Assembly: GCA_964636325.1 (NCBI GenBank)
Contig: CAZWRV010000005.1
Location: 1 to 64,000 of the forward strand
Source: CAZWRV01 sp964636325
Lineage (GTDB): Bacteria > Verrucomicrobiota > Lentisphaeria > Victivallales > GWF2-50-93
Direction: 5' to 3'
Length of the DNA stretch: 64,000 nucleotides
Shown: one piece after another, positions 61,526-64,000 of the stretch
Layout of the letters: the number at the start of each line of letters is the position of its first letter
Position numbering within the stretch: position 1 is the stretch's first letter
Made by a program: the position numbers and the translations under genes
Notes under the pieces: generated by a model
The model's input: the letters and a program-made list of their open reading frames with translations, nothing else
Told to the model about the DNA's origin: nothing
Database searches by the model: none

Positions 61526-61617
61526 GTTCAGATTTTCTGTACGGAAGGGCTGCAAAGCGGGAAGGGATCGGCAATATCTTCCGTGAGCTGTCAAGGCACG
61601 GCGCCAGAAAATTTGAA
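61526..61617. repeat. Inverted repeat family B copy downstream of exporter
   Basis: GTTCAGATTTTCTG at 61526-61539 pairs with CAGAAAATTTGAA at 61605-61617, with one mismatch. It starts two bases after the permease stop and may serve as a terminator. Confidence 0.5.
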
Positions 61618-61756
61618 TTTTGCGGATGGATAATTCGCAGGTCAGTGTTGAATTTATTCTCTTCAATCGCTACCATATAGCCGGCCATCAATTCATCCAT
61701 GGGTATATTCGCATTGTTCGGTTGGAAATTGAGGATTGGATATTGGAAATTCCGCC

Positions 61757-62422
61757 ATGCCCTGCCCCTTAACCAGCCTTCTTCTGCCGGTGCTTCTCAG
61801 CTATCTGCTGGGCGCCGTCCCGTTCGGCTACATAATCGGAAAACTGAACGGTATCGACATCCGGCAGCACGGCAGCGGCAACATCGGCGCGACAAACGTC
61901 CGGCGCGTGCTGGGGATGAAATGGGGCGCGCTGTGCTTCTTCCTGGACTTCTCCAAGGGCGCGCTGCCTGTGTTCCTGGTCAAGTTTCTTCTGTTGAAAT
62001 ATCCTTCGTGCGGCAGTCCTGATGCGATCATGATCGGCTCGGCGTTCGCCACGGTTGCGGGGCATCTCTGGCCGGTCTATCTGAATTTTAAGGGGGGCAA
62101 GGGCGTGGCAACGACCGCCGGAGTGCTTCTGGCGCTGGCACCGCTCGCGCTTATCTGTTCCGGCGCGCTCTGGGCCGCAGTCTTCTTCGGGTCAAGGTAT
62201 GTCTCTCTCGCTAGCATAGCCGCGGCGGCCGCGCTTCCGTTCTTCGCGTTCGGATTTTCAAAGGCGGGGCTGCAGAATGTTTCCATGCCGATCCTAGTCC
62301 TGCTCTTCGTCCTCGCGGCCCTCGCGATCGCCAAGCACCACGCCAACATCAAAAGGCTGCTCAACGGCACGGAACTGAAGTTCGAACGCAAGGATAAAGA
62401 AAACACTGAAAATAAAAATTAG
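61757..62422 (+). CDS. plsY: Glycerol-3-phosphate acyltransferase (PlsY)
   Basis: This is a 221-residue inner-membrane enzyme that acylates glycerol-3-phosphate with acyl-phosphate, the first step of phospholipid synthesis. The three PlsY motifs are present: SYLLGAVPFGYIIGKL with the adjacent GSGNIGATNVRR (motif 1), GHLWPVYLNFKGGKGVATT (motif 2) and KHHANIKRLLNGTE (motif 3). Several membrane helices lie between. ATG 61757 begins directly before the first helix. It is followed by gpsA, which makes its substrate, a common pairing. The 3' end runs into a hairpin repeat. Confidence 0.95.
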   Translation: MPCPLTSLLLPVLLSYLLGAVPFGYIIGKLNGIDIRQHGSGNIGATNVRRVLGMKWGALCFFLDFSKGALPVFLVKFLLLKYPSCGSPDAIMIGSAFATVAGHLWPVYLNFKGGKGVATTAGVLLALAPLALICSGALWAAVFFGSRYVSLASIAAAAALPFFAFGFSKAGLQNVSMPILVLLFVLAALAIAKHHANIKRLLNGTELKFERKDKENTENKN

Positions 62423-62423
62423 A

Positions 62424-62510
62424 TCTCGCACAAAGGCACGAAGACACAAAGAAATATCTTAAAAAATCCATTTTTTTGTTTTCTTCGTGCCTCTGTGCCT
62501 TTGTGTGAGA
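62424..62510. repeat. CACAAAGGCACGAAGACAC inverted repeat (family D)
   Basis: The left arm CTCGCACAAAGGCACGAAG and the right arm CTTCGTGCCTCTGTGCCTTTGTGTGAG pair imperfectly around an A/T-rich loop holding TTTTTTT. It fills the whole plsY-gpsA gap. Elements of this wording are familiar between genes of many bacteria. Confidence 0.75.
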
Positions 62511-62529
62511 ATTAAAAAAGATGGAGCCT

Positions 62530-63540
62530 ATGGGCAAATCGCACAAAGTCACGGTTCTGAGCGACGGCGGCTGGGGGACGGCCCTTGCGATACTCCTCGT
62601 CGAAAACGGCTGCGACGTCGCGCTCTGGGGGCCGTTCCCTGAAAACATCTGCGAAATTCGCAGAAACGGCGAGAATAATAAATTTCTGCCCGGCGTTCCG
62701 ATTCCTGACGAACTTGTCCTTGAAGACAAGCTCGGAGAGGAAGTTTCCGAGTCGGAAGTCATTGTCCTGGCCTCGCCTTCGCAATACATGCGCGGCACGC
62801 TAGAGAAGCTCAGGCCGTTTTTCTGCTCCGGTAAAAACTTGCTGGTCAATGTCGCTAAGGGCATTGAAGTCGGAACGCTGAAGCGTATGAGCGAGCTTTG
62901 CCGGGAGATGCTCGGGGATTGCAGGTACTGCGTCTTGTCGGGGCCGAGCCATGCGGAGGAAGTCGGACGCCGTTGTCCGACCGCCGTCGTGGTGGCGTCG
63001 GAATCGGAGGACGACGCGTTGCAGGCGCAGAAGATATTTATGAACAGCCGCTTCAGGATCTATACGTCGCATGACGTTGTCGGCGTAGAGCTTGCGGGGT
63101 CTCTCAAAAACATTTTCGCGATAGCCGCGGGGATGATAGACGGTATGGGGCTGGGCGACAACCCCAAGGCGGCGCTGCTGACCAGGGGCACCGTCGAGAT
63201 GGCCCGGCTCGGAAAGTGCCTGGGCGGCAGGACCGAGACGTTCTCAGGCCTCAGCGGCATCGGCGACCTCATCGTGACATGCTACAGCAGGCACAGCAGG
63301 AACCGCCATGTCGGCGAGGAGCTGGGACTCGGAAAATCCCTCGGCGAAATCCTGCGCGGAATGGGCATGTCCGTAGCCGAAGGCGTCAAGACCTGCGAGA
63401 GCGCACACGACCTTTCCAAGGAAAAGGGCGTCGAAACGCCGATCATCAACGAGATATACAAGGTGCTCTACAAAGGCAAGGCGCCGCAGGCCGCCATCCA
63501 CGACCTCATGACCCGAAGGGCGAAGATGGAGATGGAGTGA
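62530..63540 (+). CDS. gpsA: Glycerol-3-phosphate dehydrogenase (GpsA)
   Basis: This is a 336-residue enzyme that reduces dihydroxyacetone phosphate to glycerol-3-phosphate with NAD(P)H. LSDGGWGTALAILLVENG is the cofactor loop (usually GAGSWGTALA, here Asp-Gly-Gly). GLLVNVAKGIE, VLSGPSHAEEV, VELAGSLKNIFAIAAGMIDGMGLGDNPKAALLTRGTVEM with the catalytic Lys, and FSGLSGIGDLIVTCYSRHSRNRHVG are all characteristic. ATG 62530 is preferred: it opens MGKSHKVTVLSDG and GGAG lies just upstream. With plsY directly upstream it supplies the glycerolipid pathway. Confidence 0.95.
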   Translation: MGKSHKVTVLSDGGWGTALAILLVENGCDVALWGPFPENICEIRRNGENNKFLPGVPIPDELVLEDKLGEEVSESEVIVLASPSQYMRGTLEKLRPFFCSGKNLLVNVAKGIEVGTLKRMSELCREMLGDCRYCVLSGPSHAEEVGRRCPTAVVVASESEDDALQAQKIFMNSRFRIYTSHDVVGVELAGSLKNIFAIAAGMIDGMGLGDNPKAALLTRGTVEMARLGKCLGGRTETFSGLSGIGDLIVTCYSRHSRNRHVGEELGLGKSLGEILRGMGMSVAEGVKTCESAHDLSKEKGVETPIINEIYKVLYKGKAPQAAIHDLMTRRAKMEME

Positions 63541-63684
63541 AGCCGGATGAGGGATACCTGATGCGTGATGCCGGAAGTCTGAAACCATAATGGTTACTGT
63601 GCGCGGCGATTGTTCGCCGCGAGTATTTCAACATCGTCAACCCCTGCGGGCAGACGGCAATCAACAGAAGAGGGAGCATTAATT

Positions 63685-64000
63685 ATGACAGCAGGAATGC
63701 TTTTAAGGGCGGCCGCTTGCATTGCCGCAATCGCATCTTTGCCTTTTTTCACTTCATGCTCATCGGTCAGGGATGAAAAGCCGGGTTCGCCGGCCAAGGT
63801 CGAAGAGCCTGCTCCTCCGGTCAAGGACGAGGGGCCGCGGCCGTTGACGGAGAAGGAAGTGGAACTTCTGAAGAAGATGGGGGGCGAAGTCCTGCCGGAT
63901 CAAAACATAAAACTTGGCGATGTGACCATCCACAGGAAGGAGATGGAGCTGTCTTTCCCGGCGGTGTTGAATCTGACGAGCGGACCGCTGGAAGTGCTCA
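63685..64000 (+). CDS. Lipoprotein, 5' part (YdjY-domain-like)
   Basis: The frame runs off the window after 105 residues. It has a lipoprotein signal (CIAAIASLPFFTSC, where Cys follows FTS), a Pro/Lys/Glu-rich linker and then IHRKEMELSFPAVLNLTSGPLEVL, which resembles the start of YdjY-domain proteins, in which a PA-x-x-N-x-x-x-G-x-x-E-x-L phrase recurs. Secreted YdjY proteins of PVC bacteria have no proven role. AGGGAG lies 8 bases before ATG 63685. The start is well supported, the family call is weak because only its first strands are visible. Confidence 0.6.
   Translation, partial: MTAGMLLRAAACIAAIASLPFFTSCSSVRDEKPGSPAKVEEPAPPVKDEGPRPLTEKEVELLKKMGGEVLPDQNIKLGDVTIHRKEMELSFPAVLNLTSGPLEVL

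Noticed and set aside
61383..61700. Minus-strand frame starting MDELMAGYMVAIEENKF
   Set aside because: The first 30 residues look protein-like, but the rest runs through the family B repeat and into the permease gene; no ribosome site and no family match. At most a gene remnant.
1..64000. tRNA, rRNA, CRISPR, transposase or phage genes
   Set aside because: None was recognised by eye in the intergenic regions or frames; a tRNAscan or Rfam search would be needed to exclude small RNAs fully.

Overview
The window is one contiguous stretch of a GC-rich Gram-negative chromosome. The gene content suggests a member of the PVC group, most likely Lentisphaerota (Victivallis-like) or a close relative. 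Reasons: four secreted proteins with the type II/IV prepilin N-terminus (FTLIELLVVIA...) in and around sugar-degradation loci, a uroporphyrinogen-decarboxylase-like enzyme, a four-helix-bundle (23S intervening-sequence type) protein, DUF4838, PL22-like and ceramidase-like enzymes, and heptosyltransferases that imply an LPS outer membrane. No rRNA, tRNA, CRISPR array, phage or transposase gene was seen, and the taxonomic assignment is an inference.

Layout. 1-5.5 kb: two GT9 glycosyltransferases flanking a membrane-anchored small heat-shock protein, then a B12-binding radical SAM enzyme. 5.7-13.2 kb: a prepilin-like protein, SerA, a secreted protein, a secreted 22-residue tandem-repeat protein, a serpin-like fragment, FolD, a four-helix-bundle protein and a GT4 glycosyltransferase. 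13.47-16.45 kb: an odd GC-rich block holding a DUF4838 gene that lacks its 5' end and a beta-helix gene that lacks its 3' end. The block is bounded on one side by a 54-bp near-perfect palindrome and on the other by an AT-rich junction. It is either an inserted foreign fragment or an assembly chimera. 16.6-24.7 kb: URO-D-like protein, LexA, alanine racemase, TadE-like protein, AspT/YidE-type transporter, an orphan OppB-type permease and an AEC transporter.

24.8-34.0 kb: a GH2 enzyme, an AraC regulator divergent from an aminotransferase / TIM-barrel isomerase / ceramidase-like operon (with three copies of a GCAATwATTGC operator-like site between them), and a LacI regulator. 34.2-52.6 kb: a long co-oriented polysaccharide-degradation locus under probable LacI control. 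It encodes a 1289-residue secreted CBM9-like/propeller protein, three prepilin-like proteins, a PL22-like lyase, a nitrilase-fold amidase, a GH2 beta-mannosidase and a 2241-residue secreted multidomain protein.

52.8-57.7 kb: a secreted HEYFH metalloprotease whose N-terminal domain is duplicated as a separate small secreted protein encoded immediately upstream, preceded by a lipoprotein with ten D-x-A-G-[ND]-D-x-Y repeats. 58-61.5 kb: a HlyD/ATPase/ABC-2 permease exporter. 61.7-64 kb: PlsY, GpsA (the glycerolipid pathway) and the start of a lipoprotein cut by the window end.

Intergenic DNA carries at least four families of inverted-repeat elements (two-hairpin GGAGGG...CCCTCC, GTTCAGATTTTC, CCAAATTCC and CACAAAGGCAC types). 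One of them supplies the C-terminal codons of the ABC ATPase. The strongest candidates for undescribed biology are the protease with its free-standing N-domain paralogue, the AraC-controlled three-enzyme operon, the 22-mer repeat protein and the LacI-linked degradation locus with pilin-like members.
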